Positions 47,893 through 59,960 of a stretch of 64,000 bases of DNA are shown one piece after another (positions within the stretch are counted from its first letter, which is position 1; every line of letters starts with the position of its first letter). The position numbers and the translations under genes are program-made. The stretch lies in NCBI GenBank assembly GCA_035578175.1, contig JAQMRL010000006.1, positions 56,151,001-56,215,000 of the forward strand. The letters run 5' to 3'. The DNA comes from Catonia carolina (Eukaryota; Arthropoda; Insecta; Hemiptera; Achilidae). The notes below the pieces were generated by a model that saw only the letters and a program-made list of their open reading frames with translations, was not told where the DNA came from and searched no databases.

Positions 47893-48627
47893 TCTCTTGT
47901 CCTATATGTATAATATAGGGAAGGAAGGTACTGTTTTCATGACAATTTTTTTGAAATCAACTTTTCACCCGGAATACACTTTTCAGGCCCCCTGATCCCA
48001 AGAAAACATGTTTTTAGTGATTCATTTGTGTGAGTGTGTGTGAACAAAATATCTCAAGAACGGAATATTGTGCGAAATTAGAACTTGGAACTTAAGTTAG
48101 ATACTAATAGGGGACCCGACACGAACGTTTTCAACAAAATCGGTCAACTGAAAGTAGTAGGTACGCCTTCCTTTTAGTGCGATTTTTCACTTTTTTGCTA
48201 TTTTCTCAAAAACCACTTTTACGATGTTTTTGAAAATCGCCTTATTTACTTTATGCTCTACAAGATAGGGTAGGCATAAGCGACATGTCTGCAGAAATTC
48301 TTGGGGGATTTACTCTCGTGGTAAAAACTGTTTTATTTTTAATATTACAGCCTTCATAGGTATATGCATTTTAATGCAAACACGTAAAATTGAAATTGTA
48401 GGAAATGAAAAAACTTACAACTTTTATTCTACGTTGCTTGGTTTAGCTCAGTTAGTAATTTTACGTATTTGTAAGTCCTGTTGGTTTTCATTTTTTACTC
48501 ATGAATAAAATTAGGCTATGTTTTTCCTTTTGCATTGTTTACTTATGATTAATTACAGGTTATGTTCCTAATTATTTACACAGCCAAGAAAAAGTCGACG
48601 GGTGAGTGATTCACACCAGATTTTTAA
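47893..48627 (+). repeat. Rep3 copy, near complete
   Basis: The 5' end CCTTCTCTTGTCCTATATG, the interior AAAATCGGTCAACTGAAAG and the 3' end GATTCACACCAGATTTTTA are all present, with diverged sequence throughout. It lies on the far (5') side of the homeobox promoter. Confidence 0.8.
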
Positions 48628-49032
48628 AAATAAATTTATCTTCTGTTTATACTATCGTTCACAGTTATACATCTTTTGATTGGTACTATTTTGCTTCTTG
48701 TAGCACCACCATATTATCTAAAATTTCTTGACAATGTGCCCTCAGACGATACCCGCAGAAATATTTTTGAAATAGCTTGTAGGGCTATATCAGGATATAT
48801 ATCATATATAGATATCAGGCCTATATCAAGATAGTTTTCTGTAGATATAATAACTTCTTGTATACTTTCAGTTGTGCGTTCAGTCGTTGAAACATGATTT
48901 TGAAACCTGATCTATAAAGATTATTTTAAAATTATTTATAAATTTCATAAATAAATAAATATACTTGTTTTAAATAATATTAAATAATAAAAATTATTTA
49001 CCGAAGTATTAATTTTTTGGTTTTAGTTTGTC

Positions 49033-49192
49033 GCATCGACAGCTTGGTCATTAGCGACTACTGTGGGTTACTATAATGGTGGTTTTTAAAGTATTAAATT
49101 TCCAGACCCTAGAAATCCGGGAATTGAACCAGGGACCTTTCGCTTTGTAGGTTATTGCGCTAGTCATTACACCACGGAGGCGGTCATTATTA
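49033..49192 (-). repeat. Rep4 SINE copy
   Basis: Reverse copy with CATCGACAGCTTGGTCATTA, GGGAATTGAACCAGGGACC and TAGTCATTACACCACGGAGG. Confidence 0.72.
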
Positions 49193-49631
49193 ATTTAATT
49201 TCATGTAATTTTTCTTCGATGTAAATAAATTTGTAACAAAATATGCTGCAATAAAATACCTGCAGTTATATTTTTAATAATGCTGGTAAAAGTAAAACAA
49301 ATTATGTAAATTAAAAGACCAAAAATCATTTAAAAATTTATGATAAATTTACGAATAATTTATTGGCCTACTATTATTCACTTTGTACAAAATAAATAAT
49401 GAATTTTTAAACTGCTTTGAATTATTAAGTAGGGTTATTTAAAAATTGATAAACAAAAATACATATTCAACGTTCTATCTGATAGAGATAAATATTTATT
49501 GTATATATTTATCCAATTTTAGTGGATAAAAAATTACCAACAATTTGGTAATATTTAAAAATTTAAAGAGGTCGAAATCCAGACCAAATTTATTTGGGAA
49601 GTACGTTAATGTACATTATTGTACACATACG

Positions 49632-50045
49632 TGTTGATTAGGTCAACAGCCGAAGGCTGGTTTAAACCACTAGAGGTTTTACTGAGTAAACACGAGGAGT
49701 GAGGTAGTTTACCGGTGCCTTCCTCACTGAGTGGAAAAGTATGCTTACCACTACGCCAGCCCCTCCGAAAATCACCTAACTTTCACCCTGCAGATGACAC
49801 CTTCACTCCATTCATCATAGGGTCTGTCTGTATAATGATGAAAACCATTACTCTCAGAGGAGAAAACTCTGACTAGTGTCTTTTACACCTCTACCTCTTC
49901 TGTTCTTAAATAGTTCAGTCATATGACTAACCATGTGATAAGAAATAGAACTAGTTTTTGTAGCCCTGGAACTAACAGATCAAGCGCAATTAATTTAACA
50001 CTCACAAATACATTATTAACACTCCACCTGTCTGTTGTGGATAAA
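49632..50045 (-). repeat. Rep1 copy
   Basis: This is a full-length-like reverse copy from GGTCAACAGCCGAA to CACTCCACCTGTCTG. It carries a short duplication of the AACACTC block near 50000. Confidence 0.82.
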
Positions 50046-50640
50046 TTTTTCCTTATGACGCATAAAACTTTAAACTTAATTTGTTTACAAATGTTTTACC
50101 GTCTTATAATGAATCAAAATTGTGTAATAATTATCGTTATCTTAGCTATTTAAATTCACTTATAAACTGTCTGTAGGTATTCTTTTTAAATTAAATTGAC
50201 ACTTTTTTAATACATTCATCATTTTTAATATTTTCATTGTGACTTGAAAATTAAGAAAGTTTGAAATTCAAGTTTAACGTTTTTCCTGAAGTTTCTTTTT
50301 TATTTTAAATATATTTTAATATTTGCATTATTATATATTAATTTATTGGATAACAAATTTTTATACAGAACTAAATTATGGTAGCATAATTTCTTAAAAA
50401 GCATAACATAAGTGAAGTTTTCGCTGGAATATACTGTATAACACCTAAGCGTAGGTTCGTTCTGGATCTGGGTAAATAATAAACAGATTTTCTTTAAACA
50501 TATAACAATTAATTTTTTATTGACAAAATTAATAAATAAACTTACCATACTAATGAAACAAATTAAGTTAATTAAAAAACCGAAGCTTAAACTGGACTCG
50601 AGTAAGAGTAATACAGTGCACTTAAATCAAAACGAATGAT

Positions 50641-50800
50641 TACCTGTCCACAACCACTTGTTACCACGCGTGCGCAACGCACTAGTAACACAATTCAGAA
50701 CTGGTCCCCTAACGGCATTATTTCGAGCGGCCAGACAAAATTTTCTTTTCACAATTCAATTACTGACTAACTTACCACAAAAGGTGCTAACTGTTTTTAT
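50641..50800 (-). promoter_or_regulatory. Candidate upstream promoter and non-coding exon (minus strand)
   Basis: On the minus strand a GCTATAAAAAC TATA box (near 50800) is followed by an Inr-like TCAGT (near 50765). About 120 bp of richer-GC sequence comes next, then a good donor GGACAG followed by GTAATC (near 50640). The only ATG in the presumed exon opens a seven-codon frame, so it would be untranslated. It is on the same strand as, and 5.6 kb upstream of, the homeobox N-terminal exon, so it could be an alternative 5' leader. The TATA-Inr spacing is a little long, so this is tentative. Confidence 0.3.
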
Positions 50801-52404
50801 AGCTGCGTTCTGTAAGTTTCCCAAACAATCGAAATCCGTCTAAATATTTCATTGGTGTATTGGAGTAGAAAAAATAAAAACGATCGTTTCTGATAGTTTC
50901 CGAGAGTTCCTTCTCAAAACATCCCTTTCATTGAAATCCATTATCCTTGTTTAATGCACAACACTTCATGGAATGCTCAATAAATTTTCTTAATGGCAAA
51001 AGTTTTTGAAACATCAGAATTATATTGTTTACTCAAAATTATTTATACGCTTTGAACCATATTAGTGAAATCTATATCTGTATAAATAAATACAAAAACT
51101 CTTATTGACTTCCTGACTTACTCGTTAACAAATCAATAAATCTCTAATTTCCCGATCATCTAGGTAGGTGAAATTTGGTATGTTTGTCTTTTTATGAATC
51201 GACCAGAAAAAATAAAGAATTTGTAGTTCAATCACTTACGCGTAAGAGTAAAATGATGTTTTACTCCTATACAATACATACAATTTTTGTATCTTCCCGA
51301 AAAACTACTGTTCTAAATTCGACATGCATGTTATTTTAGTGATATTAAGAGAAACTAAAACCTTTTAATTTCGACCACTAGCTCCTAAAGAGTAAAAGGG
51401 TGATAATTAGTACTCAAAAACAAAAATTAATTTTGTACCTTCCCAAAAAGCTGTAAATTCTGAAAATTGGCATCAGTATTCTTAAACGGAACAAAATATT
51501 GAGTGGGTTCAGATTAGGAGCAGCAATAAACCAGTTTATTTTGATGTACTCTCTGAAGCTATTTTTAATAAAGGTAGGCGTTTCCATCACTTTCTTTTCT
51601 CTTGAAAAGTAGCAACTTCAGCTTAATTGGATTGCGCTTGGTTATAAATTGTGATTATCATATTTTGTAATTAATACACACTCGAATTTTTACTTTTTAC
51701 CAACAAATTGAACAGAAAAGTTGTTAAAATTTTTCATTTTTTTTGTATTTACGTCCAATGTTTTTAACATTAAAGTTAACGTAGATGGTGAAGAATGATA
51801 CATAAAATGAGAGATCTGGAATAAAAAAATTCCAGATCTGACAGGGTATGTACTCCGGTACTCCTGGCATAAAACTCACTCAACTGACGTGAGTAATAAT
51901 AGGTAATAATATGATTGCGGTTAATTTTATAAAATAAATTTTTCTTCGATCATAAGATTTAATAAAGATTTAATAAAATCTTTCACAAGTCTGAATAAGG
52001 GTTATTTTTTAAATCATCCTTTAGTAATTTATTCTTACTGAAGTAAATCTCAGACGTTCTTTGAAATTTACATATTTAATCGAAATAAAATATTTAACAT
52101 TTTGTTTAACAAATTTATTTTTTTATCATCAGTCTCTCGACTGGTTTGATGCAGTTCTCCAATCTTTCTATTTTGCGGAAGTCGTTTCATATTTACATAC
52201 CTGTACCACCAATATCTTTTACAATTTTCTTTATATATTCTTACCTTTGCCTCCCTCTACAATTCACTCCCTCAATATTACCCTCCATTATCGATAGACC
52301 AATACCTGGATGTCTTAAGATATGCCCCACTAGCTTATCCCTTCTTCTGGTAAGATGCTTCCATAACAAATGTATATAAAATACTAAAAATCATGCAGTG
52401 AACT
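50801..52404. other. AT-rich intergenic DNA
   Basis: No gene is seen. AGATCTGGAATAAAAAAATTCCAGATCT near 51810-51840 is a perfect-looking short hairpin of unknown meaning. Confidence 0.4.
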
Positions 52405-53185
52405 TCTTCTTCAGGTGCCTATACGTTCCAAATGTTGGCGACCATCATAGCAATTCTCATTTTGTTCGTTGTACCGCAAAATAGCTCTTCTGAGCTATTT
52501 CGAAACCAAGTTCTCAGATTTTGAAGCTACGACACCCTTCTTCTGCCAGGTCCCCGTTTTCCATATGATTTTCTCTGCAGATTGGCTTTGGTAAAGAATA
52601 TCGTTATTCATTTTGCATGATACGTCCAAAATATTGGTGCTTCCTACGTTTTATGGTGTAAATGACTTCCATCATTCTCCTGAGAACCTCTGCAAATTTG
52701 GAATCCGAGCAGTCCAAGCATTCAACATTCGTCTGTACAGCCACATCTCAAATGCCTCCAGCTTCCTTGTGATAGTTTTATCCAAGGTCCAGGATTCTAC
52801 ACCGTACAAGAGTACAGAGAAGACATAAAATTTTAGATGCCTCATGTTTTTTGCAAGAGTAAGGTTGTGGCTCTCGAAAATAGGACCCATTTTCTTTAAT
52901 ACTGCTCTTGCCTTGCCTGTACTGCATTTTGTTCTCTGTTAGTATCCCATTGCTCGTTTATCATAGTTCCTAGGTAAAAATACTGGTGTACAAACTCTAT
53001 CCGTGTCTGGTTGATGTCTAGGTGAGCTCAATTTACATGCTCTCTGCTAAATATCATGAATTTCGTTTTAAGAACGTTGATACTGAGTTCAAACTGCTGA
53101 TTGCCCTGTGCTATCCCGTCTATCAAATATTGCAAACCTTCCAGGCTATCAGCCGGTACCATAATGTTATCAATATTTATCTAAT
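52405..53185 (-). pseudogene. RTE-like LINE fragment, minus strand
   Basis: From high to low coordinates it encodes a damaged ADD region (DNIMVPADSLEGLQ), SINVLKTKFMIFS, SHNLTLAKNMRHLKFYVFS, VLLYGVESWTLDK and LEAFEMWLYRRML. It ends with an AAG repeat tail near 52408. It is clearly related to the LINE at 8893-9911 but diverged and frameshifted. Confidence 0.78.
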
Positions 53186-54479
53186 GTTGAACTTACGAAA
53201 TCAAAATTTAATGATTAATTTATATAAAACAAAAATTCCATTCAAAATAATTATTAATTTTGTGTGTCTCCTGTTTTTTTTTTGTGTATCAGATGCTGTA
53301 GTGTAGATAACGAAAATAAGACTCCACGAAAAGAGAGAATTATTTCCAGTGATTGGCACCAAGTAACTATATTAGGACATGAGGGTTTTAGCTATGGTCG
53401 GAGGGGGTGCATTGCTGAAGGAAAAAGAAGAAGGGGGAAGTGAAAAAAGGGCAAAGTATTAAGGGGACCTCCTAGGGTGTTGGGCCCCGGGCGAGAGGAC
53501 CCTTACAGGGTTTGGCTTCATCCTTTTAAACATTAAATATAACATGCAGTTCTCCCTTTCTACCATCATCTCACAACACAGACACTACTCTCTCCGACTA
53601 CGTGTATCCTAATTGCATTTTAAAACCAGTCAGCAGGGCCCGTTGCATTCACCCCACATCTCCTACACTCTTCCTATCAAAGTAAAACTACTTTTTGTAC
53701 GTACGGAGCAGTAAAGTGGGTGCACAGACCGTGAATTTGTGAATCATACATGTGTTTACGCACGCTCACGAGTGCATAGTAATTTCATTGATCATTCATG
53801 TATGGATTTGAATTGGCAAACATACTCGAAGAATCTTTTCTTAAAATTAACATTTTTAGATACAAAATCAGTAATAATACAGAGTCTTGAAAGGAGCTCT
53901 TTGTATCAGTTCCTATTCCAAAAATTAGATTTTTCGGTTTGTTTGTGTAGATTAGAATTACTTTTTATTCTTAATATGAAACTGCCAGTAAGGTTAGGTA
54001 ACAGAAAATTAAATATAAAATGTTCAAAATACATTTTCTTTTAATCAGACAAAATTTTACAATCAGTTATGATTAACTTTTAGTAAATAGTAATGAAATT
54101 AACTAACGAGTACATGAGTAGAGAATTATCCAGCTACTCATCTCTACAATTAAATACAAACATATTATTGGTACATAATTAGTACTACCTGAGGCATTTA
54201 TGAAATAAAACAAATAAAATAACATAAATATTTAATACAGAAATATTAACAAACATTACATGGTAGACTATTAGAAAATAAAACCACATAATAACATTAT
54301 TTTTTATTATTGTAAGTCAATTGTGAATTGTAAATTAATGGGACCATAATAAAACTAATTGTAAAAAAATAAATTGTAACTTAACAAAAAAATTAACAAC
54401 TAAAATCAAAGATTATTTACATTTTAACGGTAACAAGAAAAAAGTTTTGCTACCTTCAGTTAAATACGAAAAAAGTTGA
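53186..54479. other. Intergenic DNA with a GC-richer patch
   Basis: 53380-53520 is purine- and G-rich (for example GGGCCCCGGGCGAGAGGACC near 53484) but carries no recognisable gene or repeat family. Confidence 0.4.
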
Positions 54480-54793
54480 CCACCCACCGGGTTAGTTTAG
54501 TGGTAAAGTCATCACCGTAAGTCAGCTGTTTAACAGTTGATTTTCGGAGACGAAGGTTCCTGTTTCAAATCCTAGTAAAGGTAGCTACTTTAATACGTAT
54601 TTGAATACTAGACAGTGGTTACCGGTGTACTTTGATGGTTAGAGTTGAATTAACGATACTCTCTCAGAAATAGTTGGCCTCTGTTTGTACAAGACTTCAC
54701 CTCACATATACGTCATTCATATCATCTTCATCCAATTGGGTTATGGGGTTGCTTACTGTTCTTAAATTGAACAGATTACAACGCACACACAAA
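54480..54793 (+). repeat. Rep2 copy, near full length
   Basis: The copy runs from CCACCGGGTTAGTTTAGTGG through the B-box region and TTTGATGGTTAGAG to GAACAGATTACAACGCACAC, about 310 bp, giving the overall size of the family. Confidence 0.8.
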
Positions 54794-54960
54794 TTAGGAA
54801 TAAAAAACCAACATTTAATTTTTTAAATTATGGCTTCTGATGGTATAAATACTTTTTTGTTGTTTCGGTCACCAGATGAAAGGCTGGTTTGAACCTCTAG
54901 AGGTTTTACTAAGTAAAACGAGAAATGAGGTGGTTTACAATTTTATTGCCTTCCTCATTT

Positions 54961-55280
54961 TTACCTAATATGTGTACGTTGCAATCTATTCAATTCAGAA
55001 CAATAAGCAACCCCATGACCCAGTGAGATGAGGATGATATGTAGGCCTATGACGTGTAAATGAGGTCTAGTCTTGTACAGACTCAGACCGACCATTCCTG
55101 AGAGAGTATGGTTAATTGAACGCCAACCATCAAAGTACACCGGTAACCACTGTCGAGCATTCAAATCCGTATAAAAGTAACTACCTTTACTAGGATTTGA
55201 AACAGGAACCTTCGTCTCCAAAAATCAGCTGTTTAACAGCTGATTTTGGCGACGAATTTACCTCTAGACCAACCTGGTGG
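54961..55280 (-). repeat. Rep2 copy nested in Rep1
   Basis: This full reverse Rep2 runs from GTGTACGTTGCAATC to TTTACCTCTAGACCAACC. Rep1 resumes at CTTCCTCATT, the same motif that precedes it. Confidence 0.8.
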
Positions 55281-55444
55281 TCTTCCTCATTGAGTGGAAT
55301 AATATGCTTATCAGCATGCTTTACCTCTCGACCAACATGCATGACTTTGCCTCTAAAGCAAGACTTTACATTAAAGGATGACTTTACCTCTAGACCAACC
55401 CGGTGGCCTTCCTCGTTGAGTGGAATAATATGCTTATCAGCATG
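55253..55444. repeat. Local duplication of the Rep2/Rep1 junction
   Basis: The junction segment (TTTACCTCTAGACCAACC, GGTGG, CTTCCTC, then GAGTGGAATAATATGCTTAT) occurs at 55257-55319 and again at 55384-55444. It was duplicated after Rep2 had inserted into Rep1. Confidence 0.85.
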
Positions 55445-55779
55445 TCATGTCTAAAAACCATCTACTTTCCACCCTCCAAATGACACATTCCCTTCATTCA
55501 CCAAAGGGTCTGGCTGTGTAATGAAATTCATTACTCTCAGAGGAGATAACTGTGACTAGTGTCTTTTACACCTCCACCTCCACTATTCTTAAATGCTTCA
55601 GTCATATAATTGACCATGTGATAAGAAACTAGCCTAACTATTTTTGTAGCCCTTTAACTAGCAGATCGAGTGGAAATAAATTAACACTCCACCTGCCTGT
55701 TATGGGAAAATAATTCCGTTATAAATTATATTCAATTTTTATTTAGGTATAAATAATAACTATTGTCGTCGACAATGGC

Positions 55780-56165
55780 CGACTACACGTGGCGAAACCT
55801 TGCTTGCGAATTGGTGGTCCTGAAAAGGGGTCGTTTAGTTGGTTGGGGGTCCTGAGAAAGACCGTTTTGGTTTATTATGGTAGCCTTGAAAAGGGCCGTT
55901 GTTGGTGGTCGGAAGCGGCGAGCCGGTGTTTTGGAAGTGGAGCCCGAAGAGTGACGGGCCCGCCTTCCGGCCTAGCCTTCCCTCAGTGGCAGTTAGGTCT
56001 CCACTGCAGCGTGAAAGTGGTGGCCTCCAGAGCCCCACATTGTTGGGTCGGCTTAGGCCGTCGGCCGATAGCGCGGCCGAGGTGGTTATTTCCGGTCCCG
56101 TGGTGAACTCGATCTTCACCGTGGTGCCATCAGGCACGCATGGGCTTCCGTCGGTGGCCGGGTAG
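55780..56165. other. GC-rich block with three tandem histone-stem-loop-like motifs
   Basis: This is a sharp GC-rich patch in AT-rich DNA. On the minus strand three related hairpin motifs lie 32-34 bp apart: 55882-55897 (GGCCCTTTTCAAGGCT), 55848-55863 (GGTCTTTCTCAGGACC) and 55816-55831 (ACCCCTTTTCAGGACC). The middle one fits the metazoan histone mRNA 3' stem-loop pattern (six-pair stem, UYUN loop). The overlapping open frames in 55900-56165 do not resemble any core histone as I read them, so the origin is unclear. Confidence 0.5.
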
Positions 56166-56230
56166 GCGAAGACTGACGATATAATATAGAAGACAGATTC
56201 TATATAATATAGAATAAAAATATAGTATAA

Positions 56231-56425
56231 ATACAGAAATTATTGGGTGTGAAGTTCCGGTTTTGGTAGGAAGTGGCCCAAAACTGGAAGTTAAGAAATC
56301 AAAGTCGGAATTTTGGAAACAAAAATAGCGTTATTCGATTCCTCTTAAAGAGTAGATACAGAAATCATTGGGTTTGAATTCCGGTTTCGACCGGAAATTA
56401 AGAAATCAAAGCCGGAAATAAAAGG
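56231..56425. repeat. Direct repeat of about 70-80 bp
   Basis: The block starting ATACAGAAATTATTGGGT at 56231 recurs as ATACAGAAATCATTGGGT at 56356. Both continue through a TTCCGGTTT segment to AAGAAATCAAAG and CGGAA. Confidence 0.75.
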
Positions 56426-57956
56426 TAAGCTTTTTTAAAAATTTCCACCGGCATCACACACGTCATCTCATGAAAGGGATTTTTATTATTAAAATTAGAC
56501 TCCTTTTTGGCAAACGGTTTATTCACTAGACTACAAAACAGATATTCTTGGGTTTAATCCACGTCTAGAATTTGAAAAATTAAATGAGTCAACAAATTAA
56601 ATGAGTCAGTAGTAGCTAATGACTACAAGGTTGATGCAAGTTTAAAAGAGTTAAAAAAATTAAAAAAAATCATTTATTGATATTTTTGTTATTTTAACTT
56701 GGGATTCAACAATGAATTAAAGAGCAAATAAGTAATTATGATTAGTCTTAATAAATGGAAATACATAAGGACAACTGTTTTGTGGACATGTGTGTGATTT
56801 TAACAATAGTTTGAAGGGTGGTTGACAGATGTAGTGGGTGTGAACTTTAAGTACACTAAATAAGGTAAGAGTTTTTCAATAAAACTTACCATTAGTGTCA
56901 TTTTCTATAGAGGAAAGTAAATTGTGGGGTATTAGTTAGAAAGAGAGAGAGAGTTAGAATATAAAAGTTAGACAGGGAAATAGAAAAGCAAACAGATGGC
57001 CCAGTGTGTTAGTAATAGTAGATTCTAGCTGGTGGGCACACAACTGAAGTGCATCCCTTTGCAATGTCCATATATGTTAATGCGGTGACAACGCCTCTAC
57101 ATCCTGGAGGTTCCGCTGACAAGTGCCACCCTGTCACTATGTACGAAGGGTGGCGGTAACTATCGAATAACCCCCGCTGTCATTACAATTTGTCATCATT
57201 CGGTTTGGCAGAGGGTGATTTTATACATGCTATATATAGTGATATAACATACATATTGAGTGATCTAGAGGTAAAATCTATCCAGAGTATATTACAGGGT
57301 ATTTTAATGTATAATTAAAATAAGGGCAGATAAAAGGGTGAATTTTTATGGAGATATGATCATTAAAATAGATTTAGTCATTTCAGAAAGCCCACAAGTC
57401 AAAATTTTACATTTTTTTAGTGCATTTTAGAACTAACTGAATGTAAACACACCATCCCTACAAAAATCACATAGACTAGTGTGGCTTTCCTTAAGTAATA
57501 TATAACACTCAAAAAAGGCTTATCCTTAAGGATATAAAGTGTTTCCTTCTAATTAAAAAATGAACAACACAACATATCTATCCAATGCCCAGTTTAGTAG
57601 AATTTATCTTTTTCTTTTAAATCTGCATCAAAATCAGTTTCTTCATCCGACGATGTAATATAACTTATGCCAGGGCAAATGCGTATTATAAGCTTACTGA
57701 ACACCGTAAAAGTTTTTAATCTTGCAAAGCAAGTTGGGGTTGGTAGTACAACGATGAATTTGACTCAATTGATAATCCACTGAATCCCAAAACTAAATAA
57801 TATCAACTGTTCGGGAATTCACTACGAAGTCTAAATGACAATAAAGTAGAGATACGATATAAGGATATTCCATAAATTCCCCTTTTCAATATTAATTTTA
57901 AAATAAGTAAACATCAGAATATCCCAAACACAACTGTTACGGTATGGATTAATTTG
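56426..57956. other. Intergenic DNA, no gene recognised
   Basis: A moderately GC-rich stretch at about 56995-57180 stands out from AT-rich flanks but has no coding frame or known repeat signature. Confidence 0.4.
56515..56640 (+). repeat. Degenerate Rep4-like copy
   Basis: The tail blocks GTAGCTAATGACTACAAGG and a weak B box GGGTTTAATCCACG remain. Confidence 0.4.
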
Positions 57957-58566
57957 ATCCAGTTCTAAAATCTAGGAATATGGATCTAGGCCTACTTAAG
58001 TTATTTTAGGTTATTTATTACTTTAACAATATATTGGTCCAAAGTCTAAAAATATAGATGTACTTCAATTATATCAGGTTGTTTATTACTATAACAATAG
58101 GTAGTCCAGAGTCTAAAAATATAGATTTACTTCAATTATATCAGGTTATTTATTACTATAACAACAGGTTGGTCCAAAGTCTAAAAATATAATTTACTTC
58201 AATTATATCAGGTTGTTTATTACTATAACAACAGGTTGGTCCAGAGTCTAAAAATATAATTTACTTCAATTATATCAGGTTATTTATTACTATAACAACA
58301 GGTTGGTCCAAAGTCTAAAAATATAAATCTACTTCAATTAAATCACGCTATTTATTACTATAACAACAGGTTGTTCCAAAGTCTAAAAATATAGATCTAC
58401 TTCAATTAATTATATCAGGTTGTTTATTACTATAACAACAGGTTAGTCCAGAGTCTAAAAATATAATTTACTTCAAATATATTAGGTTGTTTATTACTAC
58501 AACAACAGGTTGGTCCAAAGTCTAAAAATACAGATCTACATTAATTATATCAGGTAGTTTATTCTA
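57957..58566. repeat. Minisatellite, unit about 67 bp, about 9 copies
   Basis: A unit of 66-71 bp repeats head to tail; it runs GTCCAAAGTCTAAAAATATA, then TTACTTCAATTATATCAGG, then TTTATTACTATAACAACAGG. The first copy is diverged and the last is truncated. Units differ by small indels and by alternating AAAG/AGAG variants. Confidence 0.93.
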
Positions 58567-58857
58567 ACAGTTCGTCAATTAACTTATAATTATAAAATTA
58601 TACAATAACATATTTTAATCTTAACTTTTCTTTTATGTTTCAGGAGGAATCCTAATTGAAATCAGTTACGAAAATCGGGAATACTTTTTAGGAACATAAC
58701 ATATAATTCGTCAATTTAATTTGATCAATGTCATCAACCATGTTTGGATTACTAATATATAAAATTACTTGGTGGTTATTTTGACATTAATAAATGTACC
58801 TTTTGCAGTCGAAGTATTTCTTCTTATTGCTTTAAAATAAATGATGAAAAATTCCAG

Positions 58858-58932
58858 ACGTCACCGGGTATCAAACTCGGCACCTCTGGCGTAGACGTCA
58901 GTTGCGCTAACCATTACAACACTGATCATTCC
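58858..58932 (-). repeat. tRNA-like Pol III head (SINE)
   Basis: On the minus strand, GTAATGGTTAGCGC (A-box-like) and GAGTTTGATACCCGG (B-box-like) are spaced as in a tRNA, but no acceptor stem closes. It differs from Rep2 and Rep4. Confidence 0.45.
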
Positions 58933-59107
58933 GCTAAGAAAAATACAGCTAAAAACGATTTCATCATCATCTCGAGTTGTATAATTGTGCGAATTTTCAT
59001 TTACTTTACATTTTTACACCGGAGGTTACAAGTTTTTAATAAAAATTCGCTGTAAATAGAATTGTAGATAAAAACATATATTAAGAAACATGATAATCAA
59101 ATTTAGA

Positions 59108-59230
59108 TTTTAGAACAACACCTTAACGTAGTGATTACCGTGTTATCCTAAAAAGCGGAAAGTCCTGGATTCGATTCCCAGCTAAAATATTGAAATTAAT
59201 GACGTTAAAATTCATTGCTTAAGTTTCTGC
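59108..59230 (+). repeat. Rep4-like SINE copy
   Basis: Contains CTTAACGTAGTGATTACCG and the B box GGATTCGATTCCCAGC, then the GACGTTAAAATTCA block. Confidence 0.6.
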
Positions 59231-59244
59231 ACTTCATAAAATAA

Positions 59245-59650
59245 GAAATTAAACCACGTAGCGAAAAACATTTAAAAAAGTTAGAGGAGAAACAAAATCG
59301 TTCCGCCATTAACCTCCTCGACAACAGCGAAAACATTCAAACTGAAACGTTTTAAAACATTTGACTTACCTTTACGATTTTGTTAATCACTTAACTCTTT
59401 TAAATGTTTTTTCTACTTCTACTACTAATCATCATCATCTCATAATCGATACATTATCATCTCCATCATGTTCATCTTGATCTTCGACTACTTCATGTTT
59501 CGAGATATTAATGCAGAATTTAGAGTCAAGTTTAGTTTTATTTTTTGTTCTGAGTTTATTCTTTTTTTGAAACAAACTGCTGAGCGTGTTTTATATTTTG
59601 ATTCACAGAACGTTATTATTCAGACTTTGTCATCTGTACATAAAATTTAT
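59245..59650 (+). pseudogene. Jockey-type LINE C-terminus and 3' region
   Basis: The sequence encodes RSAINLLDNSENI and, after a frameshift, LKRFKTFDLPLRFC with stop, matching the copy at 10.4-10.5 kb. The 3' region continues until the Rep1 copy at 59651. Confidence 0.65.
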
Positions 59651-59960
59651 GTTGTTGTTTAGGTCATCAGCCGAAAGGCTGGTTTGAACCTCTTGAGTTT
59701 TTACTAAGTAAACCGTGGAGTGAGTTAGTTTACCGTGCCTCACTGAGGGGAAATGTATGCTGGTCAGCATGCCAAGCCTTCTGAAAACCATCTACTTTCG
59801 ACCCTGTAAATGACACCTTTACTTCATTCACCACAAGGTCTAGCTAAATAATGAAATTCATTACTCTCAGCGGAGATAACTCTGACTAGTGTCATTTTAC
59901 ACCTGTAGCTCTTCTGTTCTTAAACGCTTCAGTCATATAATTGGCTAACTATATGATAAA

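Larger units (their letters stand above)
54858..55708 (-). repeat. Rep1 copy split by a Rep2 insertion
   Basis: The Rep1 left part (54858-54960) and right part (from about 55407 to 55708, ending CTGCCTGTTATGGG) belong together. They are separated by Rep2 at about 54961-55280 and a local duplication. The motif CTTCCTCATT borders both sides of Rep2 as a target duplication. Confidence 0.8.

Noticed and set aside
50658..50843. 61-codon plus-strand frame
   Set aside because: It does not start with a convincing ATG and is antisense to a better-supported minus-strand TATA/donor arrangement.
55789..56165. Three overlapping frames of about 90-105 codons in the GC-rich block
   Set aside because: High GC removes stops in all frames. 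None resembles a histone or other family, and the frames conflict with each other.
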